Under the pieces are notes generated by a model. That model ran no database searches. It was given only the letters and a program-made list of their open reading frames with translations, and was not told where the DNA came from. The position numbers and the translations under genes were made by a program. From Methanoregula sp. (GTDB taxonomy: Archaea; Halobacteriota; Methanomicrobia; Methanomicrobiales; Methanospirillaceae): a DNA stretch of 45,236 nucleotides. Positions 35,501-42,211 of this stretch are shown one piece after another. Position 1 is the first letter of the stretch, and every line of letters starts with the position of its first letter. The DNA lies in contig JAUSBW010000065.1 in NCBI GenBank assembly GCA_030651815.1, forward strand, positions 1-45,236. Reading direction: 5' to 3'.

Positions 35501-35835
35501 AGCATGTCCGGCAGTGTGAGGAAATTCGATCTGCGTTTCTCTCTTCGGACCTGATGAAGCGGGTGAAGCGGTCTTACTGTGAGGTGCCGTTTGTTGTTAC
35601 AGTTGAAGGAAAGCGGGTGATTGGGAAAATTGACCGGTTGTGTGAACTTGAGGATGGAACGTGGGTTGTGATTGATTACAAATCGGAAGCGTCAGCTGAT
35701 TATACTGTTTTAGTGGAAGAGTATGCTCTTTCAGTTTCGGTTTATGTTGCGGCGGCCCGGCATCTTATCGGAGGAAATAATGTGCAGGGATTGTTGTATT
35801 TCACGGAGACGGGGAATTTGGAAAAGGTACATTAA
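32533..35835 (+). CDS. AddA-like UvrD-family helicase-nuclease
   Basis: The frame is open from 32395, but ATG 32533 directly after the AddB-like stop is the sensible start; 1100 residues. SF1 motifs are all present: TAGAGTGKTYVLV (I), ALTFTDKAAAEMKERI (Ia), FHSFCAQVLREF, YILVDEFQDTDLAQFDII (II), VGDPKQSIYLFR (III), TSFRSTKEVI (IV), NIMTVHAAKGLEFPLVF (V) and RKRLLYVALTRARDHLF (VI, about 822-838). The C-terminal RecB-like nuclease has GTIIHEVLRGRD, GKIDRLCELEDG and WVVIDYKSE. Codon use changes sharply near motif VI, from C-ending upstream to T/G-ending downstream. The same 3' third is repeated twice downstream (from 36588 and from 39843). Confidence 0.9.
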   Translation: MAATGRQDEAITTHDRSMVVTAGAGTGKTYVLVRKYIDLLKTQGVTVPQILALTFTDKAAAEMKERIRTGILLQEGPQWEKAAEDFMVAPVQTFHSFCAQVLREFPIEAGLEPGFAVLDEQQVSRIHSTAYEELIHTRQDELTNEALVHVLSITDQYSLKTMLSALYSKREQYARFFAALGGDENHIPDVWKTEVDAFRDGEITALRKDPSFSLCVRTLLGFASAYEGVDDKAAIFLQEIRPLLFRLAEPADAGKFCSAALELGERKPGNIGSKKIWKANDLDDFKKARKDLTGILERKHSLFRMTVDTADPVITGSVRFLRDLSVVFSRYAELAGNGKASAGGLDFSDLILHARQLFVEQRDLVATHFMPRFRYILVDEFQDTDLAQFDIILAIIGTPSPKTDCLFIVGDPKQSIYLFRDADVTRFKEAQEIIAAACKGRVVNLDTSFRSTKEVIGLSNFIFSRLLASAEKPWEFGYEPVRIAESRAAHTGSVELLLPPKGSDAAGTKRNEAGMLARRIHSIVNAQPFFVYSEGPDHSFVQRPARYGDIAILLEQRTNLSYYLSALGEYGIPFYVHGGTGFYHRQEVYDLCNILSFLEHRHDNISLAGILRSPYFGVPDTELFCIAQENGRMLWDKLVAYAERTGPGPATRARELLSSWQQYAGRSGLVSLLRRILSESGVYTVYAALPAGEQILANIEKLVGMARNREEAGNYTLADFTADLRQAMDEDEREGEAPLDALSENAVNIMTVHAAKGLEFPLVFVPDMGMPFRERYPPIMIGDNPLMVGVRVPNPADNFEMTESAVMVMLRELQRQKERAERKRLLYVALTRARDHLFMSGSAPEDSLLSFDLGRSRIEWLFSALGVTGDAIAAGGLVLLSDGLRLSIVSDPLAIPAETGRVSSALLVVPEECAGKAGTWTGPVYSAGPERVKVVSVSEMEKGLVHVREPVVSKYLPGVDGTKKGTIIHEVLRGRDTSTVLKEYGEYSEEHVRQCEEIRSAFLSSDLMKRVKRSYCEVPFVVTVEGKRVIGKIDRLCELEDGTWVVIDYKSEASADYTVLVEEYALSVSVYVAAARHLIGGNNVQGLLYFTETGNLEKVH

Positions 35836-36026
35836 TACTGAACTGAAAAATTTGCTGTAATTATTTCAGAGAATGTTTTGAAAAAGAATATTGATCTTTA
35901 TTTGCCTCTTCAGCGTTTTAAGTGGGTAAGATATGTTACTAAAAATTTGTTTGTGAAGTTCCCCCGTATTAGGGTCTCTCCAAGGCACGGCGGGGCAAGG
36001 TGGTGTCAACAGATTAGTCACTAAAA

Positions 36027-36058
36027 CCGCCGCGGGGGCGTCCCTTCGGGGGCGGCGG
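36027..36058 (-). repeat. GC-rich 32-bp dispersed repeat, copy 2
   Basis: This is the exact reverse complement of 17671-17702. It lies in the 500-base gap between the AddA-like gene and the cassette array. Apart from it and the relic at 36160-36221 this gap (35836-36335) holds no convincing gene. An open frame around 35870-36020 without a good start encodes a basic stretch and is left uncalled. Confidence 0.85.
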
Positions 36059-36159
36059 CGTTCATCCTAATAGGGGGTATGGGGGCGAGCTCCCAATCAG
36101 CATGATGCATATGCAATAAATTTACCCACTCATTTCGCTGAAGAGCCATCTATTTTTCC

Positions 36160-36221
36160 GACCGGGTTTTTCTGAGTTCTGTCGGGTCAGTGAGGGTTGT
36201 GGCGAGGCCTTGACGCCGGAG
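36160..36221 (+). pseudogene. relic of an earlier cassette junction
   Basis: GTCGGGTCAGTGAGGGTTGT at 36181-36200, followed by GGCGAGGC and a damaged TTGACGCCGGAGA, matches the joint between the ATPase 3' flank and the addA fragment in unit 2 (39821-39865). Nothing of either gene remains, so it is probably the collapsed end of a unit that preceded the two recognisable ones. Confidence 0.6.
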
Positions 36222-36335
36222 ATGGGGATGAGGGGGCTGTCTGGTTTTTTGGGGTGTGCGGGGATATGAGAGGAGGGGAGGGAGAAAATGATGGGGAGTT
36301 TACGGTTCACCAGAAACCGCGACGCATTAAAAATC

Positions 36336-36365
36336 CTAATCGTGATTAGTACTAATCATGATTAG
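36336..36365. promoter_or_regulatory. double 14-bp palindrome, unit 1
   Basis: CTAATCGTGATTAG (36336-36349) and the perfect palindrome CTAATCATGATTAG (36352-36365) are separated by TA. The element is identical to that at 38323-38352. The ATG of the ATPase relic is inside the second palindrome. Confidence 0.85.
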
Positions 36366-36447
36366 GAATTCATCGACCGCGAGGAAGAGCGTTCCTCGGG
36401 ACGATGGCTATCTTGTTTTTGACAGCGCTGATCTGGAAGAGTGCTGA
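36358..36447 (+). pseudogene. internally deleted DUF234 ATPase (unit 1)
   Basis: The first dozen codons and the last dozen codons of the ATPase at 38345-39709 are joined by a deletion of about 1.27 kb. The start region differs by a one-base loss, which puts the N-terminal residues out of frame (MIRNSSTARKSVP). The frame then returns to the parental one for RDDGYLVFDSADLEE before a stop. The flanks and palindromes are kept. The product, if made, is a 29-residue peptide without ATPase motifs. Confidence 0.8.
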
Positions 36448-36587
36448 CGGAATAAGAAGAGGTCGCCCGCGTGGATGGGGGGCCCGGGTTTTTCCCTGTA
36501 TGCTGTTTTCTATCGCCCTGACGAAATTATCGGTCGGCTGCTTTTCGTTTTGGGTTGTTTGTGCTCGGTCGGATTGGGGAGGGTGGT

Positions 36588-36899
36588 GGCGAGGCTTTGA
36601 TGCCCTTTGCGGAGAATGCTGTCAACATCATGACGGTCCATGCGGCCAAGGGTCTGGAGTTTCCCATCGTGTTCGTGTCGGACATGGTCATGCCGTTTAA
36701 GGATCGCCCCAGCCCCATCATGATTGGGGACAACCCGCTGATGGTAGGCGTGAAGGTCCCCAACCCCGCTGATAATTTCGCAATGACCGAAAGTGCCGTG
36801 CTGGTGATGCTGCGGGAGTTGCAGCGCCAGAAGGAGCGGGCCGAGAGGAAGCGTTTGCTGTATGTGGCGCTGACCCGGGCCCGGGATCACCTTTCATGA
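36588..36899 (+). pseudogene. addA 3' fragment, unit 1, helicase motif V-VI part
   Basis: This copies the AddA-like gene from 34735 onward: ENAVNIMTVHAAKGLEFPIV, VGVKVPNPADNF and RKRLLYVALTRARDHL are clear. A single-base deletion around 36887-36893, compared with the parent and with unit 2, shifts the frame right after DHL and stops it at 36899. The fragment begins in the middle of the helicase, lacks motifs I-IV, and cannot be an active motor. The frame continues from 36896. Confidence 0.8.
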
Positions 36900-37720
36900 G
36901 CGGGACTGCGCCGGAGGATGCTGGTTTATCTTTCGATCTTGGCCGGTCCCGGATTGAGTGGTTGTTTACTGCGCTTGGGGTGACGGGGGATGCGATTGCT
37001 GCCGGGGGACTGGTGTTGCCTTCTGGCGGTCTCCGTCTTTCGATTGTTTCTGATCCTTTGGCGATTCCTGCTGAGACGGGGCGGGTCTCGCCTTCATTGC
37101 TTGTTGTGCCTGAGGAATGTGTGGGGAATGTTGGGACGTGGAGTGGTCCTCAGTACTCTCCCGGGCCGGACCGGGTGAAGGTTGTTTCTGTTTCGGAGCT
37201 GGAGAAGGGGCCGGTTCACGCCCGGGATCCGGTGGTTTCGAAATATTTACCGGGCGTTGAAGGGACGAAGAAGGGGACGATCATTCATGAGGTGTTGCGG
37301 GGCCGGGATGCTTCGACAGTTCTGAAAGAATATGGGGAATATTCGGAGGAGCATGTCCGGCAGTGTGAGGAGATCGTGGCCCGGTTCTGGTCTTCGGATC
37401 TGATGAAAACGGTGAAGCGTTCGTATTGTGAACTGCCGTTTGTTGTAACTGTTTCCGGTGTGCGGGTTACCGGTTCTATCGATCGGTTGTGCGAGCTCCC
37501 GGATGGTTCGTGGGTGGTAATCGATTACAAATCAGATCCGGTTTCTTCGGCGGAGTATTCTTTGAAGGCGGAGGAGTACGCTCTTTCTTTATCGGTGTAC
37601 TGCGAAGCGGCCCGGCAGTTGATTGGGGCGGGGGTTGCCGGGTGGCTGTATTTTACGGAGACGGGGGAGTTTTTTAAAGGGCTGACGATTAATTGGTGCA
37701 AAAAAAGGAAGGCATACTAA
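36896..37720 (+). CDS. stand-alone RecB-like nuclease domain, addA 3' duplicate (unit 1)
   Basis: A 274-residue frame covers the region after motif VI plus the full nuclease domain of the AddA-like protein, at roughly 75-80 per cent identity by eye. The nuclease motifs are kept: GTIIHEVLRGRD, GSIDRLCELPDGSW, VVIDYKSD and YALSLSVYCEAARQL. It follows the frameshifted helicase fragment with a 4-base overlap (ATGA at 36896-36899). It may be expressed as a separate nuclease module, act as a recombination donor for the parent, or simply be a recent pseudogene. The end (FFKGLTINWCKKRKAY) differs from the parent. Confidence 0.55.
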   Translation: MSGTAPEDAGLSFDLGRSRIEWLFTALGVTGDAIAAGGLVLPSGGLRLSIVSDPLAIPAETGRVSPSLLVVPEECVGNVGTWSGPQYSPGPDRVKVVSVSELEKGPVHARDPVVSKYLPGVEGTKKGTIIHEVLRGRDASTVLKEYGEYSEEHVRQCEEIVARFWSSDLMKTVKRSYCELPFVVTVSGVRVTGSIDRLCELPDGSWVVIDYKSDPVSSAEYSLKAEEYALSLSVYCEAARQLIGAGVAGWLYFTETGEFFKGLTINWCKKRKAY

Positions 37721-37728
37721 GATTGCAT

Positions 37729-37826
37729 GATAGCAGAAATTGTGTACTAATATAGTGAAGATAGCAAAGATAACAAAGATAGCAGCAATTGTGTAAGTAG
37801 ATAATGAAGATAGCAAAGATAACGTA
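37729..37826. repeat. two tandem copies of a 49-bp AT-rich repeat
   Basis: GATAGCAGAAATTGTGTA at 37729 recurs as GATAGCAGCAATTGTGTA at 37778. Each is followed by an ...ATGAAGATAGCAAAGATAAC-type tail, giving a 49-base period, and GATAGCAAAGATAAC also repeats within it. It marks the end of unit 1. The rest of the 624-base gap up to 38344 is GC-rich, with no gene that I can support. Its last 300 bases are homologous to the sequence left of the unit 1 palindrome (GGGGAGTTT-CGGTTCAC at 36295 and 38029). Confidence 0.75.
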
Positions 37827-38322
37827 ACTATTCGGGGCAAGCCCTCAAACGGATCCAGCCAAACGGGGCGCCAACACCGGCCCTTGTTGCATGGGCGAAG
37901 GCAGAGCCTGTGGTCTGGGGAAGCGGAGGCTGTGGCCGGAAAATATTAAACATGCCCTGCCTGAAATTTTCCCATCGCGATTCGGATCGCGATTGAAATT
38001 ATTTTTTTGGGAGGTGAAGGGAGATGAGGGGGAGTTTCCGGTTCACTCATGATACAACTCTCCCAATAATCAGTCAAAGGAATACACCCGACAATTTTTG
38101 AAACTTTAAGAGCGTTTTTAGTAAGAGCCGCTGGCTCCATGCAGCGTTGACCGGGACGCAATCGTGTCGTAGCTCGTGGCACCGGAACTGCCGCTTAACG
38201 TTGAGCGGGAAAATCCGGGTGAGGAACCGGCCACCCCTGTGTCTTTTAAAGGACCGGTGATTTGAGAAGGATCAGGTTTTTTAGGATTCCGGAACACCCG
38301 AACCAGCGACACATTAATAATC

Positions 38323-38352
38323 CTAATCGTGATTAGTACTAATCATGATTAG
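38323..38352. promoter_or_regulatory. double 14-bp palindrome overlapping the ATPase start
   Basis: CTAATCGTGATTAG (38323-38336), TA, then CTAATCATGATTAG (38339-38352). The start codon at 38345-38347 is the central ATG of the second, perfect palindrome. A protein bound here would block both promoter clearance and translation start, so autoregulation is plausible. Binding as a transposition or recombination site is the alternative, since the element is also present in unit 1. Confidence 0.85.
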
Positions 38353-39709
38353 AGAGTTCATCGACCGCGAGGAAGAGCGTGCCCTGCTTGAGCGTGAATG
38401 GCAGGATTCCGGGGGCCGGCTCATCATCCTCTACGGCAGGCGGCGGATCGGAAAGACCCGGCTCATCGATGAATTCATCCGGGACAAGCCCGGCATACTC
38501 TATATCGCAGAGGACGCATCCCCGCATATCCAGATCGCGCAGCTCAAGGCCCGGTGCGCGGAGTATTTTGGCGATCCCCTCCTCGCTGAGCTGGATATCA
38601 GGACATGGGATCAGCTCTTTACCTATCTCGCACAAAAACCGCCCGGTAAGAGAACATACCTTGTAATTGACGAGTTTACGTACCTGATAAGAAACGACCC
38701 CTCTGTTCTTTCTGCGCTCCAGAAAGCCTGGGACCGTAGTATCACCGGCTCTGACTGGTGCCTTCTTCTCTCCGGCTCGATACTCTCGCTCATGAGCGAT
38801 CTTGCCCTCTCGTCCACATCCCCGCTCTATGGCCGGAGAACGCGTGACCTGCTGTTAGGGCCGTTAAGGTTTTCCGATGCGAGGAAGTTTTTCCATCTCC
38901 CGTTTCCTGAGGCCCTGAAAGTGTACCTGTCTATCGGTGGGGTTCCGGAGTATCTTCTCAAGGCTGGCGCGTATGAGGATTGCGACTCGTTTTACACAAC
39001 CGAGTTTTTCAACCGGTACGGGTACTTTTACCACGAACCGTACTTTATCCTCTCGCAGGAGTTCCGGGAGCTTAAAATTTACCAGTCCATCCTCCACGCG
39101 ATTGCGCTTGGCAATACCGCACCGACTGCGATTGCGCAGTTCTGCGGTCTCGACACCCGCCACGTGTACCCGTACCTCGAATCCATGATCCGGCTGGGGC
39201 TTGTGGAAAAAGAGGTGCCGCTCCTGGGTCATTCCCGCCAGGCGATATACCGCATCCGGGACCGGGTCTTTGATTTCTGGTACTGCTATGTGTTCCCGCG
39301 CCGGCAGGAGATCGAGACCGGGCATCCCGGTTCCGTTCTTCCGGATATCAACCCGTTCTTTGGCAGGCAGTTCGAGGCGTTCGTGCGAAACGAGTATGCC
39401 GCAATTGTCATGCCGGGATACCGTACCGGCCACTGGTGGTATAAGGAGGACGAGATCGATCTCGTGGCGACGGACGATACTTCATCCACCGTTATCTTTG
39501 GCGAATGCAAATGGGGGGATGTCAGTCTCCAGCAGGCTAAAAAACTCCTCGCCCTCTTAAAAACAAAGTCAAAGCTCGTGCGTGCCGACAAGTACCGCCA
39601 CTGGAAGTACGCGCTCTTCTCTGCCGGGACAATTGAAGGGAAGCTCCGGTTGCGGGACGATGGCTATCTTGTTTTTGACAGCGCTGATCTGGAAGAGTCC
39701 GGACGGTAA
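38345..39709 (+). CDS. archaeal ATPase with DUF234 nuclease-like domain
   Basis: A 454-residue member of the archaeal AAA-type (STAND-related) ATPase family. The N-terminus is IREFIDREEERALLEREW, with Walker A YGRRRIGKTRLIDEF (about 29-43), Walker B TYLVIDEFTYLIRN, and sensor-like LLSGSILSLMSDL. A winged-helix region follows (about 245-300, TAIAQFCGLDTRHVYPYLES). The C-terminal DUF234 domain contains EDEIDLVATDD and VIFGECKWGDVS, a PD-(D/E)XK-like D...E-x-K arrangement. Such genes occur in many copies in archaeal genomes, and their function is not established. The GC-rich codon use matches the older parts of the region. An almost completely deleted sister lies in unit 1. Confidence 0.88.
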   Translation: MIREFIDREEERALLEREWQDSGGRLIILYGRRRIGKTRLIDEFIRDKPGILYIAEDASPHIQIAQLKARCAEYFGDPLLAELDIRTWDQLFTYLAQKPPGKRTYLVIDEFTYLIRNDPSVLSALQKAWDRSITGSDWCLLLSGSILSLMSDLALSSTSPLYGRRTRDLLLGPLRFSDARKFFHLPFPEALKVYLSIGGVPEYLLKAGAYEDCDSFYTTEFFNRYGYFYHEPYFILSQEFRELKIYQSILHAIALGNTAPTAIAQFCGLDTRHVYPYLESMIRLGLVEKEVPLLGHSRQAIYRIRDRVFDFWYCYVFPRRQEIETGHPGSVLPDINPFFGRQFEAFVRNEYAAIVMPGYRTGHWWYKEDEIDLVATDDTSSTVIFGECKWGDVSLQQAKKLLALLKTKSKLVRADKYRHWKYALFSAGTIEGKLRLRDDGYLVFDSADLEESGR

Positions 39710-39815
39710 AAAAGAGGTCGCCCGCGTGGATGGGGGGGCCGGGTTTTTCCCTGTATGCTGTTTTCTATCGCCCTGACGAAATTATCGGGCGGCTGCTTCT
39801 CGTTTCGGCTTTTTT

Positions 39816-40358
39816 GTGCTCGGTCGGGTCAGTGAGGGTTGTGGCGAGGCTTTGATGCCCTTACCGGAGAATGCCGTCAACATCATGACGGTCCATGCGG
39901 CCAAGGGCCTGGAGTTTCCCATTGTGTTCGTGCCGGACATGGGCTCCGGCTTCCGGGACCGCCCCGGCCCCATCATGATTGGCAACAACCCGTTCCTCGT
40001 TGGCGTGAAGGTCCCCAACCCCGCTGATAATTATGAGATGACCGAGAGTGCGGTGCTGGTGATGTTGCGGGAGTTGCAGCGCCAGAAGGAGCGGGCCGAG
40101 AAGAAGCGGCTGCTGTATGTGGCCCTGACCCGGGCCCGGGATCATTTGTTCATGAGCGGGACTGCACCGGAGGATTCTCTGTTATCTTTTGATCTTGGCC
40201 GGTCCCGGATTGAGTGGGTGTTTACTGCTTTATCGGTGACGGGGGATGCGATTGCTGCGGGGGGACTGGTGTTGCCTTCCGGACTGCGCCTTTCGATTGT
40301 TTCGGATCCTTTGGCGATTCCTGCTGAGACGGGGCGGGTTTCATTCGATGAGTGCTGA
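39816..40358 (+). pseudogene. addA 3' fragment, unit 2, truncated
   Basis: The frame of 180 codons matches the AddA-like protein from GEAL (39843) through motif V (ENAVNIMTVHAAKGLEFPIV) and motif VI (KKRLLYVALTRARDHLF). It ends abruptly after AIPAETGRVS, with three foreign residues and a stop. The nuclease domain is missing. It shares several changes with unit 1 against the parent (GVKVPNPADN, MSGTAPED, GGLVLPSG), so the two units come from a common cassette ancestor. The cut point is where the AT-rich island begins. Confidence 0.8.
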
Positions 40359-40474
40359 TGAGAGATCGCGGCTGACAGGGATTTAGAATACGGTTAAAAA
40401 CCAAGTTTTGAAAAAAAGAGACTGTCCCCGTATAAATTAAATACAATTTTAAATGAAGCGGTTTGAGTCTATGC

Positions 40475-40484
40475 TATATTTAAT
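40475..40484 (+). promoter_or_regulatory. candidate TATA box of the ABC-3C operon
   Basis: CTATATTTAA lies 25-34 bases before the ATG at 40509, the usual distance from TATA box to transcription start. The mRNA would have a very short leader, although GAGGCG just before the ATG could still serve as a ribosome binding site. This is the first clear promoter-like signal after the truncated addA copy. Confidence 0.4.
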
Positions 40485-40508
40485 TGTTAAATAAATATCG
40501 AGGCGATA

Positions 40509-41708
40509 ATGAGTAAATCACCTTCTAAACATTCAGCAGGACCATCATTAACTGGATACTTGTATCAATGTCGCCTTGCGCTTTTCTTGGCTTTAAAAAA
40601 TTTGAAAATTAATCCAAATCTTACAATATCTTTTGAAAATCTGGATGACGTGGTTTTTGAAAAAAATGGATTGCCAAAAGAAATCATTCAAACGAAGCAT
40701 CATACAAAACGGAAAGGGAATCTTTCAGATGCTAGCACTGACTTATGGAAGACACTTCATATTTGGATGGATCTTTTCCAATCTGAAATTCCACAATCGG
40801 AATTTGCATTCTATATGATGACAACATCTTTAGCGAATAAAGGATGTGCAGCATTTTACCTCAGAGTGGAAAAACGCAACCTTCATGAAGCGGAGAAAAA
40901 ACTTATTCAGGTAGCAAAAACATCAGATAATAAAATTAACAAAGAAGCATATTCTGCTTTCCTTTCAATGACGGAATCTCAACGCTTAACTTTTCTCAAT
41001 TTAGTTTTTATTATTGATAATTGTCCGTTAATCGATGAACTGGATAAACACCTACAAGGAGAAATATTAAGGGCATGCCATCGATCCAGAGTGGATCAAT
41101 TTCTCTTATATCTTGAGGGTTGGTGGTATTCCCGAATCTTAAAGAGTTTAACGACAGATCGAGCCAAGATTATCTTAGGTATCGAATTGGATTTACGTAT
41201 TGATGAATTACGTGAAGATTTCAAAAATGATGCCCTGCCGATTCACGATGATCTAAGAACTCTGAACGTAGATCAGGAATTGTACCAAGATTACATTTTC
41301 GTTCATCAATTGAGAATGATAGATGTGACTTCTCGGCGCATTGCAATTGCAGTTAATAACTATTATAGGGCTTACGAACAGCGTTCGCGATGGTTACGCG
41401 AAGATTTGCTTCTTCTTGGGGATATTGATGTTTATGAAGATCGATTAAAAGAAGAGTGGACAACTCAATTTGAAACAATGCGGGAAAATATCGGAGAAGA
41501 AGCAACTGAAAAAGAAAAAGTGAATGCAGCACGGGCAATTTATAATTGGGTCGAAAAGGAAGCTGACATCCCCCTTCGCAAATGCCAAGAGCCCTTTATA
41601 ACACGAGGTTCATATCACATTTTAGCTGACAAAGGGAAGGTAGGTTGGCATTTGGATTTTGAATCCCGAATTGCGAACCTTTTGGAACTCAAGGGAATGG
41701 CAAAATGA
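40509..41708 (+). CDS. ABC-3C system effector/CTD component with PD-(D/E)XK-like N-terminus
   Basis: A 399-residue protein. The first 130 residues read GPSLTGYLYQCRLALFLAL, then ISFENLDDVVFEKNG and EIIQTKHHTKR. This is the E...DD...E-x-x-QxKH layout of the DUF4297/Cap4-like restriction nuclease fold. The remaining 270 residues are helical, end in a conserved-looking RGSYHILADKGKVGWHLDFE, and fit the CTD component of ABC-three-component systems, which couple an effector to an SMC-like ATPase. It is AT-rich and overlaps the next gene by four bases. The nuclease reading is from motif layout only, and the target (DNA or RNA) is unknown. Confidence 0.7.
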   Translation: MSKSPSKHSAGPSLTGYLYQCRLALFLALKNLKINPNLTISFENLDDVVFEKNGLPKEIIQTKHHTKRKGNLSDASTDLWKTLHIWMDLFQSEIPQSEFAFYMMTTSLANKGCAAFYLRVEKRNLHEAEKKLIQVAKTSDNKINKEAYSAFLSMTESQRLTFLNLVFIIDNCPLIDELDKHLQGEILRACHRSRVDQFLLYLEGWWYSRILKSLTTDRAKIILGIELDLRIDELREDFKNDALPIHDDLRTLNVDQELYQDYIFVHQLRMIDVTSRRIAIAVNNYYRAYEQRSRWLREDLLLLGDIDVYEDRLKEEWTTQFETMRENIGEEATEKEKVNAARAIYNWVEKEADIPLRKCQEPFITRGSYHILADKGKVGWHLDFESRIANLLELKGMAK

Positions 41709-42211
41709 GATCTTGGGACAGACGCAGTATTGAAGAAGCGAATCTTCTTAACCCAGCATTTCTATCGGTTATAACCCACCAATGTGTGAGGGGGTATGTA
41801 GATGGGACCGGTTCGAACGCTCCGTATGTTCTTCCATTCCTAGTTGCGCCATTAATTTTGCATAAAAACACCCGAGACAATTTACCCTCTACGATTGCAA
41901 CAAAGTTTCCGACTTGGATTTCCCAACTAACTGGGACTCAAGCAAAAGCAGGATATGCACAAAGGGCAAGTTCGATTGTACCTTTTATGAAAGAAGCAAT
42001 GATTATTTCGATCTCGAATAAAATAATCATCCCTACAGAAAATAATTATTTCTTAACATACAATCCAAAAATTAACATACCGTCAATTGTAAAAGATCCG
42101 TTTACCCATGAAGTTATAGATTGTTTCAAAAAATCTCATTTTTGTGGTCGATGGTTCGCCCGAGCAGGATCGATTGAGACCATAATGGCATTACTAGGAG
42201 TAAAACCATGA
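41705..42211 (+). CDS. ABC-3C system middle component
   Basis: A 168-residue protein whose start overlaps the upstream stop (ATGA) and whose stop overlaps the DUF3732 ATPase start (ATGA). Features are RRSIEEANLLNPAFLSVITH at the N-terminus, APYVLPFLVAPLILHKNTRD, GYAQRASSIVPFMKEAMI and, at the end, CGRWFARAGSIETIMALLGV. This N-P-AF... F-L-x-P-L-x-L ... G-x-W-F ... T-I-x-x-L-L-G-V pattern is that of the three-component ABC system middle component family. It is thought to bridge effector and ATPase. It has no catalytic motif of its own. Confidence 0.8.
   Translation: MRSWDRRSIEEANLLNPAFLSVITHQCVRGYVDGTGSNAPYVLPFLVAPLILHKNTRDNLPSTIATKFPTWISQLTGTQAKAGYAQRASSIVPFMKEAMIISISNKIIIPTENNYFLTYNPKINIPSIVKDPFTHEVIDCFKKSHFCGRWFARAGSIETIMALLGVKP

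Noticed and set aside
36404-36700. 98-codon frame spanning the ATPase relic and addA fragment of unit 1
   Set aside because: It runs in the wrong frame relative to both parent genes and is explained by the deletion and duplication.
37729-37826. Possible CRISPR array
   Set aside because: There are only two adjacent imperfect copies without spacers, and no cas genes are in the window.
38118-38312. Minus-strand 64-codon frame (Ser/Gly/Thr-rich) left of the ATPase
   Set aside because: It is low-complexity with no start signal, and lies in the non-coding flank of the cassette.
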